A DNA stretch of 50,499 nucleotides from Clostridiales bacterium (lineage in GTDB: Bacteria > Bacillota > Clostridia > Oscillospirales > Oscillospiraceae), in assembly GCA_004556205.1 (NCBI GenBank), contig SFIL01000008.1, positions 1-50,499 on the forward strand. Reading direction: 5' to 3'. This document shows positions 15,266 to 24,569 of this stretch, piece by piece. A program made the translations under genes and the position numbers. Below the pieces are notes generated by a model, which searched no databases, was not told the origin of the DNA, and saw only the letters and a list, made by a program, of their open reading frames with translations. Numbering within the stretch: the first letter of the stretch is position 1; each line of letters opens with the position of its first letter.

Positions 15266-17062
15266 TCAGGAGATCGGTTCAAAGTCCGCCGCGCCGTGCT
15301 TGCAGAGCGGGCAGACAAAGTCCTCGGGAAGCTCGTCGCCCTCATAGACATAGCCGCAAACCTTGCAGACAAAGCCCTTCTTACCCTCGGTCGCGGGCTT
15401 CGGCTTGACATTCTTCTGATAGTATGTGTAGGTCATCGTCTCGAGATTCGACAGGACGCGCGCCTCGGTGATGCTGCAAATGAACATGCCGTGCGTGCCG
15501 AGATCGACATACTGCTCGACCTTGAGCGAGAGGAAGGAATTGATATAGCGCGGCAGGAAGACCAAGCCATTGTCGGAACGCAGCGGTGTCTCGCCCTCGA
15601 ATTTGTCCACATTGCGTCCGCTGCGGAAGCCGTAGCACTCGAAAACCGAGAAGGGCGCGTCCGTGGACAGGCAGTTGAGGTTCATAATGCCTGTCTGACG
15701 GATGATGTGATGGGAATAGTTCTGCTTATTGATCGTCACAGCGACGCGGTTGGGCGTGTTCGTCACCTGCGAGACGGTGTTGACGATCAGACCGTTGTCG
15801 CGCTTGCCGTCGTTGGAGGTGACGACATACAGACCGTAGCCGATGTTGAACAGGGCGGTGAGGTCGTTCTTGTTCGCGGTGCTGTCCTGCTGGGCGAGGT
15901 AGTCGCGGCACAGCTCGTCGGAGAGCTTCTCGATCTGACCCTTGCTCTCGTCGTTCAGCGCGGAGAGAATATGTACGGTCGTGTCCGTGAAGGTCAGATT
16001 CTTGCAGTCGTCGAGCATCGTGCGCATGGTCTTTGCTGCGAGCGGCGCCCAGCTTCCGTTCTCGATGAAGGCGACGGTGCGGTTGCGGTAATTGCGCTCG
16101 GTCAGGTGGTCAATGAAGGTGTGCATGAAGGGGAAAATACCCGCATTGTAGGTGGTCGTTGCGAGGACGAGACGGTTATAGCGGAACGCGTCCTCCACTG
16201 CCTCCGCCATATCGGTACGGGCAAGGTCATGCAGGACGACCTTCGGGCAGCCCTTTGCCTTCAGCTTTTCGGCAAGCAGCTCGACCGCCTGACGGGTGTG
16301 ACCGTAGACAGAGGTATAGGCAATGACAATGCCCTCGCTCTCCGCCTCATAGGAAGACCAAGTCTGATACAGATTGAGGTAATAGCCGAGATTCTCGGTG
16401 AGTATGGGACCGTGCAGCGGGAGGATCTTCTGAATGTCGAGCGTGGCTGCCTTCTTCAGCAGCGCCTGCACCTGTGCGCCGTACTTGCCGACAATGCCGA
16501 AATAGTAGCGCCGTGCCTCGCACGCCCAGTCCTCCTCGACATCGAGTGCGCCGAACTTGCCAAAACCATCAGCGGAGAAAAGCACCTTGTCCAGTGCGTC
16601 ATAGGTCACAATGACCTCGGGCCAATGCACCATCGGCGCGGTGACGAAGGTCAGATTGTGCTTGCCGAGGCTGAGCGTCGAGCCTTCGCCGACGACGATG
16701 CGGCGGTCGGCAAAGTCCGTGCCGAAAAAGTTCTGCATCATGGTAAAGGCTTTTGCGGAGGAGACGATCGTCGCCTCGGGATAGACCTTCATAAACTCCG
16801 CGATGTTGGCGGAGTGGTCCGGCTCCATGTGCTGCACGATCAGATAGTCGGGCTTGCGGCTACTGAGGGCGTTTTGAATGTTGTCAAGCCATTCATGTGT
16901 AAAACGGGCGTCAACTGTATCCATGACAGCGATCTTTTCGTCTACGATGGCATAGGAGTTATACGCCATGCCGTTGGGGACAACATACTGCCCCTCGAAC
17001 AGATCGACCTCGTGGTCGTTGACGCCGAGATAAAGGATGGAATCTGTAATCTTTTTATTCAT
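15266..17062 (-). CDS. Flavodiiron protein fused to flavin reductase and rubredoxin domains
   Basis: 598 residues with four modules: metallo-beta-lactamase-like diiron domain (about 1-250), flavodoxin (about 255-400), flavin-reductase/FMN-binding domain (about 405-545) and C-terminal rubredoxin (about 550-598). Diiron ligands are visible: H78, E80, D82 and H83 in QHMEPDH, a His in MVHWPEV, Asp in FSADGFG, and His in LPLHGPI. The flavodoxin loop is AYTSVYGHTRQ; the rubredoxin pairs are CKVCGY and CPLCKHG. The enzyme reduces oxygen to water, or nitric oxide to nitrous oxide, in the cytoplasm of anaerobes. The fusion should accept electrons from NAD(P)H without separate partners. AAAGGAG precedes the ATG. 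Confidence 0.93.
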   Translation of the reverse strand: MNKKITDSILYLGVNDHEVDLFEGQYVVPNGMAYNSYAIVDEKIAVMDTVDARFTHEWLDNIQNALSSRKPDYLIVQHMEPDHSANIAEFMKVYPEATIVSSAKAFTMMQNFFGTDFADRRIVVGEGSTLSLGKHNLTFVTAPMVHWPEVIVTYDALDKVLFSADGFGKFGALDVEEDWACEARRYYFGIVGKYGAQVQALLKKAATLDIQKILPLHGPILTENLGYYLNLYQTWSSYEAESEGIVIAYTSVYGHTRQAVELLAEKLKAKGCPKVVLHDLARTDMAEAVEDAFRYNRLVLATTTYNAGIFPFMHTFIDHLTERNYRNRTVAFIENGSWAPLAAKTMRTMLDDCKNLTFTDTTVHILSALNDESKGQIEKLSDELCRDYLAQQDSTANKNDLTALFNIGYGLYVVTSNDGKRDNGLIVNTVSQVTNTPNRVAVTINKQNYSHHIIRQTGIMNLNCLSTDAPFSVFECYGFRSGRNVDKFEGETPLRSDNGLVFLPRYINSFLSLKVEQYVDLGTHGMFICSITEARVLSNLETMTYTYYQKNVKPKPATEGKKGFVCKVCGYVYEGDELPEDFVCPLCKHGAADFEPIS

Positions 17063-17118
17063 AGTAAAGCTCCTTTACTTAAAATACATCGTTGTGCAGC
17101 GAGAAAGAAGAGTGACGC

Positions 17119-18042
17119 TCAGCCGAGAATGCCGAGGTGCGTCAGAACGGTAAGCGCGCCGCCCATGACGAGAAAATAGAGGATCGTCGAGGGAATCAGA
17201 CAATCCACTGCAAGCTTGGTGTCGCGGCGGTATTCCTTACACCAAACCACCGCAGTGACTGGCGCGGGACTGCCAAACAAAATGGCAAGGATCAGTGCGC
17301 TTTGCAGGGGAAGGAAAAAATACAGCGCTGCAAACACAAGACAAGGGTAGACTATAACCTTCCAAAGCGAATAAAGAATTGCGGTGCGGTCTTTGCGCCA
17401 CGCCAAAAGACCATATTGCTGTATCAGAATGCCGATCAGCAGCAACGAAAGCGGGGAGACAACGGTAGCCAAAGCGTCCGCCGTGAATTGCAGGAAGGAC
17501 GGCAGCGGCATGCCGGTCACGGAGAGAATCGTGCCGACAACCACGGCGAGCAGACAGGGGGAGAGCAGCAGCTTGTGGAGTGGCTGACGGTTCTTTCGCA
17601 GTCCGCTGCCCAAAAACAGCGGGTGGTGCAATCCCCAAATCAGCAGATCCATCACCGCGCCGTGTACGAAAACGATCAGCATCTGCTCGTCCGGCAAAAA
17701 CAGCCGCAGCAGCGGGATGCAGACAAATGAGGTGTTGCCGATGCCGCTGATATACCGCAGCAGCGCGCGCCGTTCCGGCTCATCCCTGCGAAACAGAAAC
17801 AGTGACACCAAAAACGGCAGCAATGCAAACACCGGTGTTGCAATCAGCGCAGGCAGCCCGGCAGCAAGCAGCGTCTGCCTGTCTACCGAGGCGAAGGTCG
17901 TCAGCAGCAGCGCGGGGAAACAGACATTCAGCAGCAGCGACGGCAGCACCTCCGCAGCACTCTCCTTTACCAGATGAAGCCGTGCGGCAAAATAGCCGAG
18001 ACAGATCACCAAAAGAAAGAACAAAAACCCGTCGAGCTGCAT
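17119..18042 (-). CDS. AEC (auxin efflux carrier) family transporter
   Basis: About 307 residues, starting at an ATG close behind GGGAGGG; a GTG 12 bases further upstream is possible. The protein has about ten hydrophobic segments in two halves, with the family features LLLNVCFPALLLTTFA in the N-terminal bundle and ILFGSPAPVTAVVWCKEY in the C-terminal one. AEC members export or exchange organic acids such as malate or malonate. The gene lies 56 bases upstream (in transcription terms) of the flavodiiron gene and may be co-transcribed. Substrate unknown. Confidence 0.87.
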   Translation of the reverse strand: MQLDGFLFFLLVICLGYFAARLHLVKESAAEVLPSLLLNVCFPALLLTTFASVDRQTLLAAGLPALIATPVFALLPFLVSLFLFRRDEPERRALLRYISGIGNTSFVCIPLLRLFLPDEQMLIVFVHGAVMDLLIWGLHHPLFLGSGLRKNRQPLHKLLLSPCLLAVVVGTILSVTGMPLPSFLQFTADALATVVSPLSLLLIGILIQQYGLLAWRKDRTAILYSLWKVIVYPCLVFAALYFFLPLQSALILAILFGSPAPVTAVVWCKEYRRDTKLAVDCLIPSTILYFLVMGGALTVLTHLGILG

Positions 18043-18054
18043 AAACCCTCCCAC

Positions 18055-18358
18055 GCGCGCCGCCTGTCATAGCATACGGCAAAACCGCCAAAAACCAAGA
18101 ATATCATACTCCATTCCACCAAGGAAGTCAACCCGCAGCACCCCAATGCACACGATTGGATACAAATTTTTTACTATTTTCAAAAGATATCGACAAAGTA
18201 CGATTTATGGGACAGAGAATGTGCTATAAATAAGGTGTGTAAAAGAAAAAAGTATCGCTTGTACGATGGAGATGAATGACAAAAAATCTATAAAGAAAAA
18301 GCAATTAAATAGGAAAAATTGTTGAAAATTGCTAAATAATATCATATAATATGAATAT
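18055..18358. other. Intergenic region upstream of the cas operon
   Basis: About 300 bases with no gene. The right half (18150-18358) is strikingly A/T rich and must hold the cas promoter; TATAAA near 18223 and TATAAT near 18345 are candidate -10 boxes, but neither has a clear -35 at proper spacing. The left part should include the promoter for the divergent AEC gene. Confidence 0.5.
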
Positions 18359-20560
18359 ATGGAAATGGATGGTGGTAGCGTGACTTACATAGCACATAAA
18401 GGCGGTAACGGAGAAGAACAGGCTCTGCGAGAACACTGTGAAGCGGTCGCGAAGTTGAGCCGCGAGGGCGCGGTGGCGGAGTTGCAGGAGCTATGTGAAC
18501 TGATTGGCTTGCTGCACGATGTCGGGAAATACCAGGAATCCTTTCAAAAACGCATCAACGGCGCAAATATTACGGTGGAGCATTCCATCTGCGGAGCAAA
18601 AGAGGTCGGTAAGCAGTTCGGGAATACGCCGATGGCGCTGCTGGCGGAGCTTTGCATTGCCGGTCACCATTCCGGCATTCCGGACTGCGGCACGCGCGCC
18701 GACCTTGCGGATCAAAGCACGTTGTTTGGCAGGATGAAGCGCGAGACGGAGGATTACTCCGACTATTTGCGCGAAATGACGATACCAAAGCCTTCAGCAA
18801 ACGCATTCAATGACTACCTGATGCGGATTGGAACAACAAAAGCGTCCCTGATTGAGCTGTTCGCATTTTTAACGCGGTACTGTTTTTCCTGCTTGGTCGA
18901 TGCGGACTCTCTCGACACGGCGCAGGTGACACACGGCAAGACCGAACGAACCCTGACGGCGGATTTCGCAGCCTGCGAGGCGCTGCTTGCGCAAAAACTC
19001 CGGTCTTTCCGAGCGGTGACGGAGCTGCAAAAAACACGTGCCTGCCTACAGGCGCAGGCGTTTTCCAATATCGGCACACCTGCGGAGCTGTACCTGATGA
19101 ATATGCCGACAGGCAGTGGAAAAACGCTGGCAAGTATGCGCTGCGCGTTGGAGCGGGCGAGGTTCTCCAAGAAAAAACGCATTATTTACATTATTCCTTA
19201 TAACAGCATCATTGAGCAGACGGCGGAGGAATTTGAGCGGCTGTTCGGTTCGAAAGCACAAATTCTGCGCCATCAGTCTACCTTCTCCTATGAAGACGCG
19301 GAGAATCTGACGGAGGACGAGCGGGAAACCGCGAAATTTGCCTGTGAAAACTGGGACGCGCAAATCATCATCACAACGGCGGTGCAATTCTTTGAATCCA
19401 TCTATGCAAATCGACGGGGAAAGCTGCGGAAGCTGCACAATATGGCACACAGCGTGCTTGTTTTTGACGAAGCGCATCTGATGCCCCGCGAGTTTTTGCA
19501 GCCTTGCCTGATGGCGGTTGCCCTTTTGACACGGTGCCTGCACAGCGAGGCGATCTTCCTGACAGCGACAATGCCGAATTTTCGAAAACTGATGGAGCAG
19601 TATACCCTGCCTGATGCGAAGATCGTAGATTTGGTGCCGGATCGTTCGGCGTTCCACAAATTTGCAAAATGCGAGTACCGCTTCATCGGTGAGCGGTCGG
19701 ATGAGGCGCTGCTGCATTTGGCGGCGCAGTCGCCCGCGTCGCTGATCATTGTAAACAGCCGTCGGGCGGCGCGTGCGCTCTTTCGGCTGTGCAGCGGGAA
19801 AAAATATCATCTCTCGACCTATATGACGGGCTATGACCGCTCTGCACAGATACGGCAAATACGGCAGGAGCTGGAAGCACTGTATAAGGAATATCCTATG
19901 GGCGAAAATGTTCCGCCGGAGCGCCGTATCACGGTGATCTCTACCTCTCTCATCGAGGCAGGGGTAGACTTGGATTTTGTTGCGGTCTACCGTGAGCTTG
20001 CGGGCTTAGACAGTATTCTACAGGCAGGCGGACGCTGCAACCGTGAGGGACTTCGGAAAAACGGTGTGGTATCCATTTTCACAAGGCAGGGCGGATGCGC
20101 CACGCAGGAGGTTCGCCAAAATATTGCGGCGGGAATTTTACGCGATTACCCGAATATCGACACGCCGGAGGCGATCGAGGCGTTTTATGACCGCCTGTTT
20201 TTTACTACGGAGGACGAGCTTACCGCGCATTCCGTCAGCCGCCGCTGCAAGTCGCCGGATACGATCCCGTTCCGAAGCTACAGTGAAGAGATGAAGCTGA
20301 TCGGGACGAAGACGGTCTCGATCGCGGTCAGCCGTGACGCGGCAAGCGAAGCGGTCATTGCACAAATGCGGGAAAGCGGCTTTGGCAGCCCGCGCAAGCT
20401 GCAAAAATACTGTTGTTCGGTCTATCCGTATGAGTTTGAGACGCTGCTGAAGCAACATGCCGTCGAGGACTACGGCACGGGTATTTACTGTTTGACCAAT
20501 CCCGATTACTACGACGCGGAGGTCGGCATCGTGTTTGAGGGAAAAGATATTATTTTTTGA
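18359..20560 (+). CDS. cas3: CRISPR-associated helicase/nuclease Cas3 (type I-C)
   Basis: 733 residues. The N-terminal HD nuclease (about 10-240) has LLHDVGKYQESFQKR, HSICGAKE and GHHSGIPD. The superfamily 2 helicase follows with Walker A MPTGSGKTL, DEAH box VFDEAHLM, motif III LTATMPNF, motif V STSLIEAGVDLDF and motif VI QAGGRCNREG. All catalytic motifs look intact. After Cascade recognises target DNA, Cas3 nicks and unwinds it degradatively. The ATG at 18359 lacks a good ribosome site; a GTG at 18380, behind GGTGG and giving MTYIAHKGG, matches typical Cas3 starts and may be the real one. First gene of the operon. Confidence 0.95.
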   Translation: MEMDGGSVTYIAHKGGNGEEQALREHCEAVAKLSREGAVAELQELCELIGLLHDVGKYQESFQKRINGANITVEHSICGAKEVGKQFGNTPMALLAELCIAGHHSGIPDCGTRADLADQSTLFGRMKRETEDYSDYLREMTIPKPSANAFNDYLMRIGTTKASLIELFAFLTRYCFSCLVDADSLDTAQVTHGKTERTLTADFAACEALLAQKLRSFRAVTELQKTRACLQAQAFSNIGTPAELYLMNMPTGSGKTLASMRCALERARFSKKKRIIYIIPYNSIIEQTAEEFERLFGSKAQILRHQSTFSYEDAENLTEDERETAKFACENWDAQIIITTAVQFFESIYANRRGKLRKLHNMAHSVLVFDEAHLMPREFLQPCLMAVALLTRCLHSEAIFLTATMPNFRKLMEQYTLPDAKIVDLVPDRSAFHKFAKCEYRFIGERSDEALLHLAAQSPASLIIVNSRRAARALFRLCSGKKYHLSTYMTGYDRSAQIRQIRQELEALYKEYPMGENVPPERRITVISTSLIEAGVDLDFVAVYRELAGLDSILQAGGRCNREGLRKNGVVSIFTRQGGCATQEVRQNIAAGILRDYPNIDTPEAIEAFYDRLFFTTEDELTAHSVSRRCKSPDTIPFRSYSEEMKLIGTKTVSIAVSRDAASEAVIAQMRESGFGSPRKLQKYCCSVYPYEFETLLKQHAVEDYGTGIYCLTNPDYYDAEVGIVFEGKDIIF

Positions 20561-20573
20561 AAGGAGCAATGCC

Positions 20574-21299
20574 ATGTATGGATTTCGTATTATCGTAGAC
20601 GGGGATTATGCCTGCTTCACAAGGCCTGAAATGAAGGTGGAGCGCGTCAGCTATGATGTTCCGACACCGGGCGCGATAGAAGGCATGCTGAAAAGCGTGT
20701 ACTGGAAGCCTGCTATCCGGTATAAGGTGGACAAGATCATTGTATTTCAGCCGATTGACTTTCTTAACATCCGAAGAAATGAAGTCAAGGATAAGATACC
20801 CCTTTCCGCCGTGAAAAGCAATCTGCGCGGCGCGGGAAAGGATCTATCGGTCTACACTTCGGAATGCCGTAACCAACGCGCCACGATGCTGCTGAAAAAT
20901 GTCCGCTACGGCATCGAATTTCACTTTGAGCTGACCGGGCACAGAAACGAGCAGGAAACGGACGCGGAGAAAAAGCACTACAATATCCTGAAGCGCCGCT
21001 TGGAAAACGGTCAATCCTTCCGTACACCCTGCTTCGGGTGCAGCGAATTTCCCGTGCGGCACATAGAGCTTGTTGAGAGCTTCGACTTGAGCCAAATCAG
21101 CCCCGAGATTTTGGCAATGGGCGATGTGGACTTGGGTTTCATGCTCTATCGGATGCGCTTTGCCGATGGCGGCGAGCCGATCAACGGCGACTGGGAGAAT
21201 CCGAAATTCTCCGACCGCGCTGAAGCGGTCTATTATCGGCCGCACATGATCGGCGGCGTGATTGACGTGGCGAAGTATGCGGAGGAATTGCGATGCTGA
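20574..21299 (+). CDS. cas5c: Cas5c (Cas5d) pre-crRNA-processing subunit
   Basis: 241 residues, ATG behind AAAGGAG. Cas5 RAMP fold: N-terminal VDGDYACFTRPEMKVERVSYDVPTPGAIEGML matches the Cas5 signature, with the PTPGA turn and KSVYWKPAI. In type I-C there is no Cas6; Cas5c itself cleaves the repeat RNA and stays bound to the crRNA 5' handle. The stop overlaps the cas8c start by seven bases. Confidence 0.94.
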   Translation: MYGFRIIVDGDYACFTRPEMKVERVSYDVPTPGAIEGMLKSVYWKPAIRYKVDKIIVFQPIDFLNIRRNEVKDKIPLSAVKSNLRGAGKDLSVYTSECRNQRATMLLKNVRYGIEFHFELTGHRNEQETDAEKKHYNILKRRLENGQSFRTPCFGCSEFPVRHIELVESFDLSQISPEILAMGDVDLGFMLYRMRFADGGEPINGDWENPKFSDRAEAVYYRPHMIGGVIDVAKYAEELRC

Positions 21300-23104
21300 T
21301 CCATGCTTTATGTAATTACTATGATCGCCTCGCCGAACGGGGTGAGGTGCTGCCGCAGGGCTATTCCAATGTGAAAATTCATTATTTGGTCAGCCTGACA
21401 CTGCAGGGTGAGATCGACGCCGTCATTGACTGGCAGAAAAGAACAACGGTCGAGCAAAAGGGAAAAGCGAAGGAGGTTGTTACGCCGCGCATTGAGGTCA
21501 TGCCCAAGCGGAGCGAAAAACCGGGCATTGACGGCAATGTGGTGGAGCACCGTCCGCTGTATTTGTTCGGCTTGAACTATGAACAAGGTACGCTGACACC
21601 GGAGGACAGAACGCAGAAAGCGCGGAAATCCCACGAAGCATTTGTGCAGAAAAATCTGACCTTTTTGGCTGGGCTGGATACGCCCGTTGTGAATGCATTC
21701 CGCTGCTTTATCGAGCGGTGGAAGCCGGAGCGGGAGACGGAAAATCCCTTCCTGCTTGCGTTGGGAAAGATGCTGCCGACGGCGGGCTTTGCTTTCTGTC
21801 TCTCCGGGCGGCCGGACTGTCCGCTGCATCTTGATCCGTCGATCAAAGCACGCTGGGAGCAGCAGCTTGCCTGTGAAGAACGGAATGATGAGGTCATCGG
21901 TCAATGCGCTGTTCTCGGAACGGAGGCGCCGATCGCACGAATCCATGACAAAATCCGCGGCGTTTCGTCAATGGGCAACGCGCTGATTTGCTTTAAGAAT
22001 CCGGCTGAAGCCTCCTATGGACATGAGCAATCTTATAACAGCAATATTTCTGAGCTTGCGATGAAGAAGTATACGGAGGCGCTGAACTACCTGCTTGCGG
22101 ACAAGCGGCATCATACGATGATGGATGATATTACAGTCGTACACTGGGCCGCGTCGGGAGAAGAACGGTACGATGAAGTGTTTTCCATGCTGACCTTCTC
22201 CGATACGATGGACGAAGCGCAGACGGATGATTTCTTGAAACGGGCTATGCAGGATTCGAAGGAGGGAATTCCCTCGGCGGATGGCGAGGCACTTTGGGAG
22301 AACCTTGACCCCAATGTAGACTTTTATATTGTCGGCTTGAAACCGAACTCCGCACGGCTCGCCGTTAAGTTCGTCTACCGTCAGAGATTTGGAAAAATCA
22401 TGCAGAATTTGGCGCAGCATCAAAAGGATATGCAGATGTATAAGGGAGAACGCGCTGTCCCGCTTTGGAAAATCCGCAAGGAACTGCTCTCACCGAAAAG
22501 CAGTAACGAAACGGTCGATCCTTCCGGAATGAGCAAGCTGCTGGAATCGATCCTTTACGGGCAGCCTTATCCAACCTTCCTGCTGCACACGATGGTGCGC
22601 CGGATTCGAACCGACAGTGACGAGGAAAACAACAGCTATATCAAAATGAATGCCGTCCGTATGGGAGTTTTGAAGGCGTGCATCAATCGCGCAGCAAGAC
22701 TCGGCGGACAGAAGGAGGAAATCACATTGGCACTGGACAAGCAGAACAACAATCCCGCCTATCTGTGCGGCAGACTCTTTGCCGTGTTGGAGGGGATCCA
22801 GCTCAAGGCTTCCAACTACGATCTGAACCGTACGATCAAAGACGCTTACTTTGCTTCGGCCTCCAGCAGACCGGCAGCGGTATTTGCAAAGGTACTGCGT
22901 ATTGCACAGTATAGTTTAGCCAAGCTTGGCGATCCCAAATATGCCGGCGATGACATCAAGGAGATCATGGACAAGCTGGGAAATGAATTTCCGATCAGTC
23001 TCTCCTTGGCCGATCAGGGGAGATTTATGCTGGGCTATTACCAGCAGAGCAGCTTTACGGATAAGAAAATTCAAACCATCAAAGAAACACGGGAGGAGAA
23101 ATAA
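21293..23104 (+). CDS. cas8c: Cas8c (Csd1) large subunit of type I-C Cascade
   Basis: 603 residues. N-terminal MLIHALCNYYDRLAERGEV, VKIHYLVSLTLQGE, and LFGLNYEQGTLTPEDRTQKARKSHEAF are typical of Csd1/Cas8c. It recognises the PAM and the non-target strand in the type I-C effector. The C-terminal roughly 125 residues form the helical small-subunit-like domain, which appears to be translated separately too (see Cas11c entry). Overlaps cas5c; two bases separate it from cas7c. Confidence 0.94.
   Translation: MLIHALCNYYDRLAERGEVLPQGYSNVKIHYLVSLTLQGEIDAVIDWQKRTTVEQKGKAKEVVTPRIEVMPKRSEKPGIDGNVVEHRPLYLFGLNYEQGTLTPEDRTQKARKSHEAFVQKNLTFLAGLDTPVVNAFRCFIERWKPERETENPFLLALGKMLPTAGFAFCLSGRPDCPLHLDPSIKARWEQQLACEERNDEVIGQCAVLGTEAPIARIHDKIRGVSSMGNALICFKNPAEASYGHEQSYNSNISELAMKKYTEALNYLLADKRHHTMMDDITVVHWAASGEERYDEVFSMLTFSDTMDEAQTDDFLKRAMQDSKEGIPSADGEALWENLDPNVDFYIVGLKPNSARLAVKFVYRQRFGKIMQNLAQHQKDMQMYKGERAVPLWKIRKELLSPKSSNETVDPSGMSKLLESILYGQPYPTFLLHTMVRRIRTDSDEENNSYIKMNAVRMGVLKACINRAARLGGQKEEITLALDKQNNNPAYLCGRLFAVLEGIQLKASNYDLNRTIKDAYFASASSRPAAVFAKVLRIAQYSLAKLGDPKYAGDDIKEIMDKLGNEFPISLSLADQGRFMLGYYQQSSFTDKKIQTIKETREEK
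22727..23104 (+). CDS. cas11c: Cas11c small subunit, internal in-frame start within cas8c
   Basis: Inside cas8c a perfect AAGGAGG (22712-22718) lies eight bases before an in-frame TTG at 22727 (codon 479 of cas8c). Translation from there to the shared stop gives a 125-residue, about 14-kDa, largely helical protein. Established work on types I-B, I-C and I-D shows that the small subunit Cas11 is made by internal initiation in the cas8 gene. The ribosome site, start position and product size here agree with that. It would line the Cascade belly and hold the target strands. The start is inferred, not proven. Confidence 0.78.
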   Translation: MALDKQNNNPAYLCGRLFAVLEGIQLKASNYDLNRTIKDAYFASASSRPAAVFAKVLRIAQYSLAKLGDPKYAGDDIKEIMDKLGNEFPISLSLADQGRFMLGYYQQSSFTDKKIQTIKETREEK

Positions 23105-23106
23105 CC

Positions 23107-23949
23107 ATGGCTATTGCAAATCGTTATGAGTTCATCATGCTGTTTGATGTGGAAAACGGCAACCCCAACGGAGACCCCGACGCGGGCAATACGCCGCGCA
23201 TCGACGCTGAAACCGGCTACGGCTATATTACGGATGTCTGCCTGAAACGGAAAATCCGCAACTATGTTGAGTTGGTTAAGGAGGGAGAAAAAGGCTACAA
23301 CATCTTAATCAAGCCGGATCGTACTCTTAACGCGAAGTTTACAGAAGCATATGAAGAAGAAAATTTACCGACAAATAAGAAAGGCGCAAATGTGGACGAT
23401 GTACGCAAGGCGCGCGATTATATGTGCAGAAACTACTATGATGTTCGCACCTTCGGCGCGGTCATGTCCACGGGGGACGATCCCTGCGGTATCGTACGCG
23501 GACCGGTGCAGATCAACTTTGCCAAAAGTCAGTCTCCGATCTCTGTTCAGGATGTTACGATTACACGAAAGGCAAGAACAAAGGCTGCAGGTGAGACGGA
23601 GATGGGACGCAAGAGCATCATTCCCTATGCCCTCTATCGCGCCGAGGGCTATGTCTCTGCGGCTCTGGCGCAGAAACTGACCGGCTTTGACGACGCAGAC
23701 CTGGAACTGCTTTGGAACGCGATCATCAATATGTTTGAAAACGATCACAGCGCTGCAAGAGGAAAAATGTCCATGCGCCATCTGTTTGTATTCAAGCATG
23801 ACACACTCTTGGGAAACTGCCCGTCTTCCGTGCTGTTCGATAAGGTAACCGTGACGACTGAGAGCATGACGCCGCGTGCCTTCTCCGATTATCAGATCAA
23901 TGTGGACGAAACGATACCCGAGGGAGTCACGCTGCTCAAAAAGCTCTGA
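23107..23949 (+). CDS. cas7c: Cas7c (Csd2) backbone subunit
   Basis: 280 residues; GGGAGGAG precedes the ATG. Type I-C Cas7 hallmarks: YEFIMLFDVENGNPNGDPD, then TPRIDAETGYGYITDVCLKRKIRNYVE, FGAVMST and GPVQINFAKSQSPI. Multiple copies form the helical filament along the crRNA spacer in Cascade. The stop overlaps the cas4 ATG by one base (TGATG). Confidence 0.95.
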   Translation: MAIANRYEFIMLFDVENGNPNGDPDAGNTPRIDAETGYGYITDVCLKRKIRNYVELVKEGEKGYNILIKPDRTLNAKFTEAYEEENLPTNKKGANVDDVRKARDYMCRNYYDVRTFGAVMSTGDDPCGIVRGPVQINFAKSQSPISVQDVTITRKARTKAAGETEMGRKSIIPYALYRAEGYVSAALAQKLTGFDDADLELLWNAIINMFENDHSAARGKMSMRHLFVFKHDTLLGNCPSSVLFDKVTVTTESMTPRAFSDYQINVDETIPEGVTLLKKL

Positions 23950-24569
23950 TGGAAAGCATTCCGATCCGCTCAATTCAACACTACCTTTATTGCCCGCACC
24001 GTTGGGGGCTGATGGAGATTGACTGCGCTTGGGCGGAGAACTATTTTGTCGTGAAAGCCAACCTACTGCACGAACGCGTCCACTCGTCTGACCGCTTCAG
24101 CGGGCGCGGGAAGAAGGTACATACTGCGGTTTCGGTGTGGAATGACGATTACGGTATTTACGGCGTGACAGACTGCATTGAAGAGACGGCGCGCGGGCTG
24201 TGCATCGTGGAGTATAAGCCGACAAAGCCCAAAAATGCGGACTGGTCAGAGGACGATGCCATGCAGGTCTATGCCCAAAAGCTCTGCGTGGATGCGGTAT
24301 TCGGCGGAAATTGCGAGGCAGTGCTTTACTATGCGGATGTAAAGCAGCGCGTCCGTCTGCCGCTTGCAGAGCAGCGTGAGGAATTTGATGCAAAGCTGAG
24401 AGCGGTGCTTTCAAAGATGCGTGAGGCGCTGCGAAACGGTACGATCCCGCCCATCCGTCGGGGGCAGCCCTGCAGCGGCTGCTCCCTGCGGGATATCTGC
24501 ATTCCGAAGCTTCGTACTGCTGCGTCCGTCCGTAGTGCCGTTACTGCGTTGCTGGAGGAAACCCTATGA
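23949..24569 (+). CDS. cas4: Cas4 exonuclease (adaptation)
   Basis: 206 residues of the RecB-like Cas4 family. Iron-sulphur cysteines are Cys15 in YLYCPHRW and the three in QPCSGCSLRDIC; the nuclease motif IVEYKPTKPK carries the Glu-x-Lys. Cas4 trims prespacers and helps choose PAM-adjacent sequences together with Cas1-Cas2. Start and stop overlap neighbouring cas genes, so translation is coupled. Confidence 0.94.
   Translation: MESIPIRSIQHYLYCPHRWGLMEIDCAWAENYFVVKANLLHERVHSSDRFSGRGKKVHTAVSVWNDDYGIYGVTDCIEETARGLCIVEYKPTKPKNADWSEDDAMQVYAQKLCVDAVFGGNCEAVLYYADVKQRVRLPLAEQREEFDAKLRAVLSKMREALRNGTIPPIRRGQPCSGCSLRDICIPKLRTAASVRSAVTALLEETL

Noticed and set aside
15296..17179. 627-codon plus-strand open frame
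   Set aside because: It lies antisense to the flavodiiron gene, has no ribosome site, and shows no recognisable domain, while the minus-strand gene has all metal ligands.
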